Origin: an uncultured Eubacteriales bacterium
Lineage (GTDB): Bacteria; Bacillota; Clostridia; Oscillospirales; Acutalibacteraceae
NCBI GenBank assembly: GCA_900315255.1
Contig: OMYH01000003.1
Span: 1 to 49,896 of the forward strand
DNA: 49,896 nt
Reading direction: 5' to 3'
In this document: positions 33,405-41,834 of the stretch, in pieces
Position numbering within the stretch: position 1 is the stretch's first letter
Layout: each line of letters begins with the position of its first letter
Notes under the pieces: generated by a model
The model's input: the letters and a program-made list of their open reading frames with translations, nothing else
Databases searched by the model: none
What the model was told of the DNA's origin: nothing
Made by a program: the position numbers and the translations under genes

Positions 33405-33884
33405 TCATTCTTCCGCCTTTGCTTTTCTGGGGGTAATATTCTTTTTGCAGAATACAACGGATATTACAAGCATTACCGCCCCGACGGTAATAAAATAATC
33501 GGCAAGATTACACACAGGCGAAAAAAATGAAAATTGCAGAAAATCAACAACATATCCACGAAAAATCCTGTCGATGAGATTACCGATACCGCCTGCAAAA
33601 ATAAGCACCGTTGCCGTATAGAAGAGCTTTCCCTCTATTTTGTATTTCACAAGAACACCGCCCAGTATCGCAAAGATCACAACGGTGACTGCAATAAAGA
33701 ACCACTGTCTGTTCTGCATCATGCCGAACGCAGCGCCCCTGTTTTCAACATAAGTAAAATAATAGAAATTATCTATCACCTTTATCATACCCTGCGGCTT
33801 GACTTCATTTATCGCATATACTTTCGTAAGCTGATCTATGAGTACCAACACGGCTATTATGATTATAGCTATAACAGACAACAC
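33405..33884 (-). CDS. lspA: Lipoprotein signal peptidase
   Basis: Cleaves diacylglyceryl-modified prolipoproteins. 159 residues with four membrane helices. The catalytic aspartates are in GGIGNLIDRIFRGYVVDFLQF and NLADYFITVG; NRGAAFGMM is the conserved extracytoplasmic segment. It directly precedes rluD. Its substrates should include the putative lipoproteins at 19518-20681 and 20979-22007. Confidence 0.95.
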   Translation of the reverse strand: MLSVIAIIIIAVLVLIDQLTKVYAINEVKPQGMIKVIDNFYYFTYVENRGAAFGMMQNRQWFFIAVTVVIFAILGGVLVKYKIEGKLFYTATVLIFAGGIGNLIDRIFRGYVVDFLQFSFFSPVCNLADYFITVGAVMLVISVVFCKKNITPRKAKAEE

Positions 33885-33915
33885 AAATCTATCCTTTCTC
33901 TATATACCAAAATAC

Positions 33916-33955
33916 CAAAGCGTGACAAGGCGAAAATGCCCTGCCACAGCCTTTG
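33916..33955 (-). terminator. Hairpin between ileS and lspA
   Basis: CAAAG (33916-33920) ... CTTTG (33951-33955) close a longer imperfect stem (GTGACAAGGC with GCCCTGCCAC). It starts 10 bases past the ileS stop and is followed on the minus strand by GTATTTTGG. Probably partial termination. Confidence 0.5.
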
Positions 33956-33965
33956 TATTATTGTA

Positions 33966-36749
33966 TTATTTTACAAGTGATCTAAGAACACCCGAGCAGC
34001 GTGCGCATACGCACGGATTCTCGCTGTCCTGACCTACTGTTGTGCTGTATGTCCAGCAGCGTTCGCACTTTTCGCCCTCGGCCTTGTTGATCTCAACCTT
34101 AAGCTCAGCCGCGCTCTCATCGTTTACGACCTCAACACCCGAAACAATAAACGCATCCTTAAGCTCACCCTCAACAGACTTGATGAAGTCATACTCCGCA
34201 CCTGTGCAGGAGAGCTTCACCGTTGTTTCAAGCGAAGCTTTAACTATCTTCTGATTTACGGCAACCTCGATAGACTTCTTGACAATATCACGAAGCTCAT
34301 GGATCTTATCCCATCTTGCAATGAAGTCATCATCAACAGTAATATCGACAAGCACGGGCATATCATTGAATACAACGTGGCTTGCGTCTACGCCCTGTGC
34401 GTGAGGCATAAACTTCCAGATCTCATCTGATGTATATGCAAGGATAGGCGTGATCATTCTTGTCATAGCATCGAGAATGATATATATAGCCGTCTGAGCT
34501 GCGCGTCTTGCCTTGCCGTCACTGAGTTCTGTGTAAAGTCTGTCTTTGAGAACATCAAGATAGAAGTTCGACATATCTACAACACAGAAGTTGTGGATAG
34601 CATGGTATACCTGATGGAACTCATAAGCGTCATATCCCTCACGAACTCTCTTGTTAAGCTCGTTAAGCTTATTTAGCGCCCACTTATCGATCGGATAAAG
34701 CTCATTAAGCGGGAGCATATCCTTATCGGGATCAAAGTCATAAAGATTGCTGAGAATATATCTTGCGGTATTTCTGATCTTTCTGTAGGACTCGGAAAGC
34801 TGCTTCAGAATATCCTTGGAAATACGGATATCGGCATGATAATCCGACGAAGCTACCCATAATCTCAGAATATCAGCGCCGTACTGCTCTACTACCTCGC
34901 TCGGAAGGATTCCGTTTCCGAGTGACTTACTCATCTTTCTGCCCTGTCCGTCAACTACCCAACCGTGTGTAAGCACTGCCTTGTACGGAGCAGTACCCGT
35001 AGTTGCAACAGCGGTCAGAAGTGATGACTGGAACCAGCCTCTGTACTGGTCTGCACCCTCGAGATAGAGGTCTGCGGGATATGTCAGATCTTCCCTTGTT
35101 TTCAGAACAGCCGCATGAGTTGAACCCGAGTCGAACCATACGTCCATGATATCTTTTTCTTTATCGAAATCGCTGCCGCCGCACTTCTTGCAGACTGTGC
35201 CCTCGGGAAGGATCTCATTTGCGGACATTTCGTACCATGCATTTGAGCCTTTCTCTCTGAACAGCTCGGCAACTGCCATCATAGCGTCTCTCTCGATATG
35301 CGGCTCGCCGCACTTCTTACAGAAGAATATCGGAATCGGAACACCCCACTTACGCTGACGGGAGATACACCAGTCCTTACGGTCACGAACCATCGAAGAG
35401 ATTCTGTCCTCGCCCCAAGCAGGGATCCATTTAACAGTCTTGATAGCCTCAAGTGTTTCGTCTTTGAAGTCATCTACCGAACAGAACCACTGATCAGTCG
35501 CTCTGAACAGAACGGGCTTCTTACATCTCCAGCAGTGCGGATACTGGTGGATTATCTTCTGGAGTGCAAAGAGTGCGCCTGTTTCTTCAAGATACAAAGC
35601 TATCGGCTTGTTTGCGTCCTCTGTAGAGAGTCCTGCGAACTGTCCTGCCTCTTCGGTAAGGATACCGTCTGCATTTACAGGAACGATGATCGGAATTTCG
35701 GGGTAATTTCTGCACACCTCATAGTCCTCGACACCATGTCCGGGAGCAGTATGAACGCAGCCCGTACCGCTTTCAAGAGTTACATGGTCACCTACGATCA
35801 CTACCGACTGTCTGTCAAGGAACGGGTGCTGAGTCTGCATATATTCAAAATCGCTGCCCTTGAATCTTGCAACAACCTCATAATCTGTCTTGCCTGCGGC
35901 GTCCATACAGGATCTGTAAAGCTCTTCCGCCATGATGTAGTACTCGTCACCGCACTTTACGGCAACATACTCAAATCTCGGACCCACGCAGATAGCTACG
36001 TTTGCGGGGAGAGTCCATGTTGTAGTCGTCCAGATAACGAAGTATGTCTTATCTGCAGGGATATTCTGAGATGACAGCACACCCTTATCATCGGTTACTC
36101 TGAACTTTACATAGATAGAATGACACGGATCCTCTGCGTACTCTATCTCTGCCTCCGCAAGAGCTGTCTTACAGTCCGAACACCAGTAAACAGGCTTTAG
36201 TCCCTTATAGATATAGCCCTTGCAGGCCATATCTGCAAACACCTCGATCTGCTTTGCCTCGAATTCGGGAAGTAATGTTATGTACGGATTCTCCCACTCG
36301 CCGATGCCACCGAGACGCTTGAACTGATCTCTCTGATCGTCGATGTACTTGTCAACAAAGTCATGACAAAGCTTTCTCAATTCCACAACAGAAATAGATG
36401 AAGAATTGCCTACTCCTGCCTTGGCTCTTGCTTTAAGCTCTGTGGGCAGTCCGTGAGTGTCCCAACCGGGAACATACGGCGCTTTGAAGCCCGACATATT
36501 CTTGTATCTGATAATAAAATCTTTAAGCACCTTATTGAGCGCCGTACCTAAATGGATATCGCCGTTTGCATACGGAGGACCGTCGTGAAGTACAAATAAC
36601 GGTTTGCCTTCGTTCTTCTTCATAAGGTTATCATAAACCTTATCTTCCTCCCATGATCTGAGCGTATTAGGCTCGCTCTTCGGGAGTCCTGCCCTCATAG
36701 GGAATTCTGTTTTAGGCAGATTCATCGTTTCTTTAAAATCCTGTGCCAT
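33966..36749 (-). CDS. ileS: Isoleucyl-tRNA synthetase
   Basis: 927 residues, bacterial type. PPYANGDIHLGTALNKVLKDF holds the HIGH motif and GRKMSKSLGNG the KMSKS loop; the CP1 editing domain (TTWTLPANVA, and GTGCVHTAPGHG) and the C-terminal zinc site (CERCWTY ... CARC) are complete, so it is the eubacterial, mupirocin-sensitive-type form rather than the eukaryote-like one. It sits between divIVA and lspA, the conserved Firmicutes order. No T-box leader fits in the 30-base gap upstream. Confidence 0.96.
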   Translation of the reverse strand: MAQDFKETMNLPKTEFPMRAGLPKSEPNTLRSWEEDKVYDNLMKKNEGKPLFVLHDGPPYANGDIHLGTALNKVLKDFIIRYKNMSGFKAPYVPGWDTHGLPTELKARAKAGVGNSSSISVVELRKLCHDFVDKYIDDQRDQFKRLGGIGEWENPYITLLPEFEAKQIEVFADMACKGYIYKGLKPVYWCSDCKTALAEAEIEYAEDPCHSIYVKFRVTDDKGVLSSQNIPADKTYFVIWTTTTWTLPANVAICVGPRFEYVAVKCGDEYYIMAEELYRSCMDAAGKTDYEVVARFKGSDFEYMQTQHPFLDRQSVVIVGDHVTLESGTGCVHTAPGHGVEDYEVCRNYPEIPIIVPVNADGILTEEAGQFAGLSTEDANKPIALYLEETGALFALQKIIHQYPHCWRCKKPVLFRATDQWFCSVDDFKDETLEAIKTVKWIPAWGEDRISSMVRDRKDWCISRQRKWGVPIPIFFCKKCGEPHIERDAMMAVAELFREKGSNAWYEMSANEILPEGTVCKKCGGSDFDKEKDIMDVWFDSGSTHAAVLKTREDLTYPADLYLEGADQYRGWFQSSLLTAVATTGTAPYKAVLTHGWVVDGQGRKMSKSLGNGILPSEVVEQYGADILRLWVASSDYHADIRISKDILKQLSESYRKIRNTARYILSNLYDFDPDKDMLPLNELYPIDKWALNKLNELNKRVREGYDAYEFHQVYHAIHNFCVVDMSNFYLDVLKDRLYTELSDGKARRAAQTAIYIILDAMTRMITPILAYTSDEIWKFMPHAQGVDASHVVFNDMPVLVDITVDDDFIARWDKIHELRDIVKKSIEVAVNQKIVKASLETTVKLSCTGAEYDFIKSVEGELKDAFIVSGVEVVNDESAAELKVEINKAEGEKCERCWTYSTTVGQDSENPCVCARCSGVLRSLVK

Positions 36750-36779
36750 TGGTTTTTTCTCTCCTTTTATTTTACAAAA

Positions 36780-37511
36780 TCATTCGGATTTGACATCGTA
36801 ATTATCACCGAATTTCAATTTGCCGAATTTTTTTTCAAATACACCCTTATTTATCTGAATGGTACCGGCATTATCGGTGCCTGCAGTAGTATTTGCAGCA
36901 GCAACCGCAACATTAACTACCGTCCCTGCGGTTGCATCCCGAACGGCGTCTTCGATGGTTACAAACTCGCTATCCTCAAGCGGCGCACTTTCGTCGTGCT
37001 TATCAGAATATCTGTCTGTCGGATATTCTCTGTTGATCCGTTCTTTCTCGGCTTCTGTATCCTTCTTTTCGGGCAGCATTTCGAGCGATTCTATCTGGAG
37101 CTTATACAGCTCGATAAGCCGTGTCCGAATATCCGCTGCTTCCTTTTGTATACGGAATATCATTTCTTTTTCGGATTTAATGCGGTTATTGGCGTCCGCT
37201 ACGATTGAGTCTGCTTTTTTTCTTGCATCCGCCAAAATAGCCGCCGCCATAGATTCGGCGTCATGTATCGTCTTTTCCGCATAGCTGTCGGCATTCGAGA
37301 TTGCGGAATTCCCGTTTTCCTTATCGGACACAAGCTTTGAGACCTTGTTCTGTATTTCGGCTATCCGCGCCTGAAGCGTTTCGTTCTCCTTCTGAAGCGA
37401 TTCATACGCTTCGGCAGTGTTTCTGACAAACTCGTTTACCTCTTCGGTGTTATAGCCTCCGAGTCTTGCCTTCTTAAAGCTTACATCTCGTATTTCTTCG
37501 GCTGTAAGCAT
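36780..37511 (-). CDS. divIVA: DivIVA-domain cell division/polarity protein
   Basis: 243 residues. The N-terminal DivIVA lipid-binding domain is clear (LTAEEIRDVSFKKARLGGYNTEEVNEFV), followed by a long coiled coil (about 30-155) and a Ser/Thr/Ala-rich low-complexity tail (about 175-235, VVNVAVAAANTTAGT). DivIVA marks negatively curved membrane at poles and septa. The domain's entry sequence is slightly closer to the SepIVA/ylm-type than to the polar type. It lies between ylmH and ileS, as in other Firmicutes. Confidence 0.9.
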   Translation of the reverse strand: MLTAEEIRDVSFKKARLGGYNTEEVNEFVRNTAEAYESLQKENETLQARIAEIQNKVSKLVSDKENGNSAISNADSYAEKTIHDAESMAAAILADARKKADSIVADANNRIKSEKEMIFRIQKEAADIRTRLIELYKLQIESLEMLPEKKDTEAEKERINREYPTDRYSDKHDESAPLEDSEFVTIEDAVRDATAGTVVNVAVAAANTTAGTDNAGTIQINKGVFEKKFGKLKFGDNYDVKSE

Positions 37512-37554
37512 ATATATTCCCCCTTACGGACAACTATTGTTTTGTCCTGATGTC

Positions 37555-38322
37555 TTACTTATATCTTCTGACGGTTATTCTGTATTTACCCTTGCGGCTG
37601 AGTGTACCGTCGGACAATATTATATATTTTCCGTATCCTCGGACAGATAATCTGTCATTATCGGATATTTTCTTATCGGCATTATTAATTATCTCAAAAT
37701 TGACTGCCGCAAGTCCCGATTCGATAAGCTCTCTTGATCTGCTTCGGCTTTGTCCCGTAACGGCGCTCACAACACTGTCTGCCCTCAAAGATGAAACCGT
37801 GTGTTCCTTCTCCTCAAACTCCTGCGCTGCATTGTCAAAGCTCACCGTTTCTTCAGTAAAGCTTACGCCTACTCTGCCAATCTTTGTTATCTGAGACTCT
37901 ACATACGCTGCAAGCTCGCTTTTTACAAAAAACGAAGTTATCCCTTCTCCCACAACGATATCTCCGACAGCCTCACGCTTGATACCCAAAGCCATAAGCG
38001 AACCCAAAAAATCCCTGTGGGTGAGCTTGTCTGTCTTTCTGTATTTAAGATTTAGACATTCAAACGGAAATCCGTCTTTTTCGGCGCTGCCGTACTCGGG
38101 ATATATACAAAGCATTGTGCGGTCTGCGTTTTCATATCCGCCCCAGAAAATATAGTTCGAGGCGGCATTTTCTTTCAGTACAGATAACGCAAGCGACATC
38201 TGCCTTTCGTTTAAAAAATCAGAGAAACATCTCTTGTGCCGCTTTTCGCAGATAGAGATCATATCATTGATATGAAGGCAGATCAGCTTATCCTCATTCG
38301 GTAAATTGTCATAGCCTCTCAT
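37555..38322 (-). CDS. ylmH: S4-domain RNA-binding protein YlmH
   Basis: 255 residues. The C-terminal S4 domain (about 178-240: LRADSVVSAVTGQSRSRSRELIESGLAAVNF) follows the YlmH-specific N-terminal region (RQMSLALSVLKENAASNYIFWGGYENADRTM). YlmH acts on stalled 50S nascent-chain complexes in related bacteria and is also linked to septum placement. It starts two bases after sepF stops, indicating cotranscription. The usual ylmG between sepF and ylmH is missing here. Confidence 0.9.
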   Translation of the reverse strand: MRGYDNLPNEDKLICLHINDMISICEKRHKRCFSDFLNERQMSLALSVLKENAASNYIFWGGYENADRTMLCIYPEYGSAEKDGFPFECLNLKYRKTDKLTHRDFLGSLMALGIKREAVGDIVVGEGITSFFVKSELAAYVESQITKIGRVGVSFTEETVSFDNAAQEFEEKEHTVSSLRADSVVSAVTGQSRSRSRELIESGLAAVNFEIINNADKKISDNDRLSVRGYGKYIILSDGTLSRKGKYRITVRRYK

Positions 38323-38324
38323 GA

Positions 38325-38825
38325 TTAAAGATAAATTCCGTTGTTTTCAAGCTGACCCATAATGTCATCGCCTGTAACGTCTACACCGTTCGGTATTACA
38401 AGAAACGTGCTTGTGGCAACACGCTTTATCTTTCCTCTGCTCGCATAAGCCGCTCCGCTCATAAAGTCGATGATTCTTCTCGAATTCTCCTTTGTAGTGT
38501 TCTCGAGATTGAGCACTATCGTGTTGCGCTTCATAAGCTCGTCTGCTATCTTTCTTGTTTCATCGCTGAAACGGTCGGGAGTAAACATTACCACCTGCAG
38601 CTTGGTTGTGTTGTTAATGCTCGCAACCTTTGTACTCTGATTTCCGATAAACGGTATTCGGGGTGACTCCTTCACCGGCGCAGGCTCGTCGTAATAGCTC
38701 TCCTCCTCAACAGGCGGAGCCGAGCTGTGTTTTGTCTCAACCTTTTCGTCCTCGTAGTCATACTCGTCATCGGGAGTATTCCACATCTGTTTGAGCTTCC
38801 CCATTAGATCTCCCATGCTTGCCAT
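38325..38825 (-). CDS. sepF: Cell division protein SepF
   Basis: 166 residues. The N-terminal amphipathic helix (MGDLMGKLKQMWN, membrane targeting) and an acidic/proline linker precede the SepF core (LQVVMFTPDRFSDETRKIADEL, VLNLENTTKENSRRIIDFMSG, TFLVIPNGVDV). SepF polymerises into rings that bundle FtsZ and anchor it to the membrane. In the conserved ylmE-sepF-ylmH-divIVA block. Confidence 0.93.
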   Translation of the reverse strand: MASMGDLMGKLKQMWNTPDDEYDYEDEKVETKHSSAPPVEEESYYDEPAPVKESPRIPFIGNQSTKVASINNTTKLQVVMFTPDRFSDETRKIADELMKRNTIVLNLENTTKENSRRIIDFMSGAAYASRGKIKRVATSTFLVIPNGVDVTGDDIMGQLENNGIYL

Positions 38826-38828
38826 AAC

Positions 38829-39566
38829 TTAACACTCCTTATATATTCTTTTTCCAAACAATGCAGAACCGACCCTCACCATATTGGCTCCGCACATAAT
38901 TGCCTCCCGGTAATCGTCGGACATTCCCATTGATAGATACTCCATAGAAATATTATCTATTTTTTTGCCCGAAATGTCAATAAAAAGTCTGTGCATATTC
39001 TCAAAATATTTACATATTTCGGTCTTTTTTTCGCAAATCGGGGGTATTGTCATCAATCCTCTGACCTTTATGCCATTAATCTGACTTGCATTGTATAGTA
39101 ATTCTTCGAGCTTTTCTGCATCAACACCCGATTTGCTCTCTTCGTTCCCGATGTTTACTTCGATAAGGATATCCTGTATTTTATTATGGAGCTTAGCTTG
39201 TCTTGCGACCTCGTTTGCAAGCTTTATGCTGTCGACCGACTGTATCAGTGATACCTTATCTATTATCTGACGAACCTTATTAGACTGCAAATGCCCGATA
39301 AACTGAAGATCGCACCTTGCAAGGTCGTAGTCATCATACTTTGCCAAAAGCTCCTGAACACGATTTTCGCCTATGTATCTCAAACCGCAGGCTATAGCGT
39401 GATTGATGACCTCCGGGCTGACTGTTTTTGTCGCCGCAAGAAATATGATATTCTCACGCTGTCTGCCGCTATTCAGTGCGGCTTCACATATATTTTCTTC
39501 TATCGTTTTATAATTATACTCAACGTTCCGAAGCTTCGTTTCAATCTCACTTGACAGTTTTTCCAT
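38829..39566 (-). CDS. ylmE: PLP homeostasis protein YggS/YlmE
   Basis: 245 residues. PLP-binding lysine in IIFLAATKTVSPEVI; GENRVQELLAKYD, LQFIGHLQSNKVR and the YLSMGMSDDYREAI phosphate-binding loop are diagnostic. Members (COG0325) control free PLP and amino-acid balance rather than catalyse a known reaction. ATG 39566 has AAGGAG seven bases upstream and overlaps the end of the HlyD-like gene by 20 bases. Confidence 0.92.
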   Translation of the reverse strand: MEKLSSEIETKLRNVEYNYKTIEENICEAALNSGRQRENIIFLAATKTVSPEVINHAIACGLRYIGENRVQELLAKYDDYDLARCDLQFIGHLQSNKVRQIIDKVSLIQSVDSIKLANEVARQAKLHNKIQDILIEVNIGNEESKSGVDAEKLEELLYNASQINGIKVRGLMTIPPICEKKTEICKYFENMHRLFIDISGKKIDNISMEYLSMGMSDDYREAIMCGANMVRVGSALFGKRIYKEC

Positions 39567-40878
39567 TGTACAGCTCCTTTCCCTGAACGACCACCTCGTC
39601 ATACAGGCTTACTGTTTTATCTCCCAGAATAGCTTCGTTCGTGACATCGGGGTCGCATATCACAAATTCCTTATCGGAATATATAATATTCACCTGCACA
39701 AAATTCAGCTTATTTCCATAAACGACATACACACCCTGAACCTTTTCTTCGTGAGAATCGGTTATCATTCCGTTTTCGTCATAGCTGTTGACCGTGACAT
39801 AATCCTCGTGTATAGCCTTGCGATTGATCCTTAGCCCCTCGTAAGTTTTCGTCTTTATGGTAATGTCCTCTTTTCTTATCTTAGCAAGTGCTGAGTCCAT
39901 ATAGTCGCACTGTATCACAAGCAGTCCGTCCTCTGTTTTTGAGCCTTGATTCAAACCGACTATCGTACCGGGGATAGAATAAGATATAACCTTTGGTATA
40001 GATATCTCAACATGATCGCTGCCGCCCGTTATCGAAATAGCCTGTTCGCCTGTGATGGGGCAAAGAAGATACCAGTTAAGCGTAGTTATGACCTTTCCCA
40101 CTGCGTCCGAGGGCGGGTCTTTTTTTGCCATAGCCGACAGCTCGGAATAATTGATACTCTCGGCTTTGCTGTAATCGAGAGAGCTTTCATATCCGTCTAT
40201 ATACGATACAAAAACACCCGAATTTTTGCTCCTGACATCACCGATGCCGTTTGACACCTTAATGCCGGCAAGCTCCGTTTCAAGCTCGGTTATTCTCGGC
40301 TGAAAATCCGCAGAGATCCCGGTAATTACGGCACGCTCGTTATACAGCTGCATAAGTGAAAGCTTTGACTGCTGAGCAAGGTTATATCTGCCGCTTTGCA
40401 GATAATTGCGGAAAGCAACCGTCTGTGCGTTTATCTGTGCGTCTACCGTATCGAGATCGACAAACATACTGTGTCCCGTACCGCCAAGCTGTCTGAGCAT
40501 AGTTAGTTCATCGTTTATCTTTCTGTACCTCTGCCAGTTTTCGACATCGGTCGTGTTTTCAAACAATTTCGCCACCGAACCACCTGCGTTGACCTTTTCG
40601 CCGTCATTTATATTGTACGCTACGATCCCCGCGCGATTGTTCAATATGTATTCCTCTCTCCTGAGCGCTGTGGCGTTTACCTCCAGATAATCGTTGATCT
40701 CAAAATGCGTTGCCTGTTCCGTTTCCAGCATAGAGAAGTTAGACGTATACACAAGCACCACCACATACACAAGCAGGAACATCGAAAACAACACTCCGAG
40801 TATCCTGACAATCGGCAGCCTGATTTTTTTCTTTTTATATCTTTTTTTGGGTCTGTCTTGTCTTTCTTCGTTTTCCAC
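39547..40878 (-). CDS. HlyD-like membrane-fusion/adaptor protein of unknown partner
   Basis: About 443 residues. A basic cytoplasmic N-terminus (KKRYKKKKIRLP) precedes a single membrane helix (about 25-46), then a biotinyl-lipoyl-like/HlyD layout: AYNINDGEKVNAGGSVAKLF, a coiled-coil hairpin (about 110-215), and a beta-rich C-terminus. GTG 40878 is chosen because GGGGGTG sits eight bases upstream and avoids overlap with miaA; the alternative ATG at 40905 lacks a site. No ABC or RND transporter gene is near. Lying between miaA and ylmE in a division cluster, it may help envelope or septum biogenesis, but that is conjecture. Confidence 0.75.
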   Translation of the reverse strand: MENEERQDRPKKRYKKKKIRLPIVRILGVLFSMFLLVYVVVLVYTSNFSMLETEQATHFEINDYLEVNATALRREEYILNNRAGIVAYNINDGEKVNAGGSVAKLFENTTDVENWQRYRKINDELTMLRQLGGTGHSMFVDLDTVDAQINAQTVAFRNYLQSGRYNLAQQSKLSLMQLYNERAVITGISADFQPRITELETELAGIKVSNGIGDVRSKNSGVFVSYIDGYESSLDYSKAESINYSELSAMAKKDPPSDAVGKVITTLNWYLLCPITGEQAISITGGSDHVEISIPKVISYSIPGTIVGLNQGSKTEDGLLVIQCDYMDSALAKIRKEDITIKTKTYEGLRINRKAIHEDYVTVNSYDENGMITDSHEEKVQGVYVVYGNKLNFVQVNIIYSDKEFVICDPDVTNEAILGDKTVSLYDEVVVQGKELYNGKTVK

Positions 40879-40885
40879 CGATATA

Positions 40886-41830
40886 TCACCCCCGCTGTGT
40901 TTCATCTATATATTTACAGATGTTTTCAAATAACATCTCGAAATTCTCAAAGTTATCTATATCAAACCACTTTATGTTTTTATCTCTCATAAACCAGGTG
41001 AGCTGACGTTTTGCATATCGTCTGGTCTGCTTTTTCAGTTCCTCCAAAGCTTCATCAAGAGTCTTCTCGCCGTTTAAATACGGAACAAGTTCTTTATACC
41101 CTATCGCCTTCCGAGCCGTCATGCTGCATGGCTGTGAGAGTACATTTTTTGCTTCCTCTATCAAGCCTTTTTGCACCATAATATCAACACGCACATTGAT
41201 CCTGTCATACAAAAACTGTCTGTCATGCGTCTTCAGACCTATTTTTACCGCACTGTACGGTGACTCGATACTTCTCGAACGAATATTATGTTCCGTCATC
41301 GTTATACCTGTGGTACGATATATCTCTATTGCGCGTATCACACGCTTCACATTGTTTGGTTCTATCCTGTCGGCAGATTCGGGGTCAAATTCCCTCAACT
41401 CTTCTACAAGAGAATTCACGCCCTCACGCCGAGCTTTCTCTTTGAGCTTTTCCCTCAATGCTTCGTCTGCGTTACTCTCGGAAAAGGCAATATTATTCAG
41501 CAGAGAATCGACATAAAGCCCCGTACCGCCTGCGATGATCGGAATTTTTCCTCTTGAATCTATATCTCTGATCACCCTTGCCGCATCCTCGGTAAACTGC
41601 GCCACACTGTATGTTTCATCGGGAGGCAGGAATCCTATCAGGTGATGAGGTATACCCTGCATTTCGTCACTATCGGGTTTGGCAGTCGCAATGTCCATTC
41701 CTCTGTAAATCTGCATAGAATCAGCCGAAACAATCTCTCCGTTATATTTTTTCGCAAGCTCCACAGCAAGAGCTGTTTTGCCCGACGCAGTAGGTCCCAC
41801 AACGCAAATAACAGGTATCTTTTTATTCAT
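40886..41830 (-). CDS. miaA: tRNA dimethylallyltransferase
   Basis: Adds the isopentenyl group to A37 of tRNAs reading UNN codons. 314 residues. The P-loop GPTASGKTAL and SADSMQIYRGMDIATAKP are diagnostic, with GGTGLYVDSLL and the C-terminal QLTWFMRDKNIKWF also present. ATG 41830 lies five bases after the mutL stop with AGGGTG just upstream. MiaB, encoded about 6 kb upstream in the same direction, adds the methylthio group to the same base. Confidence 0.95.
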   Translation of the reverse strand: MNKKIPVICVVGPTASGKTALAVELAKKYNGEIVSADSMQIYRGMDIATAKPDSDEMQGIPHHLIGFLPPDETYSVAQFTEDAARVIRDIDSRGKIPIIAGGTGLYVDSLLNNIAFSESNADEALREKLKEKARREGVNSLVEELREFDPESADRIEPNNVKRVIRAIEIYRTTGITMTEHNIRSRSIESPYSAVKIGLKTHDRQFLYDRINVRVDIMVQKGLIEEAKNVLSQPCSMTARKAIGYKELVPYLNGEKTLDEALEELKKQTRRYAKRQLTWFMRDKNIKWFDIDNFENFEMLFENICKYIDETQRG

Positions 41831-41834
41831 TTTA

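Noticed and set aside
33966-37511. Possible T-box leader for ileS
   Set aside because: The gap between divIVA and ileS is only 30 bases, too short for a T-box; gltX and glnS leaders are also too short and lack the conserved T-box bases as far as I can see.
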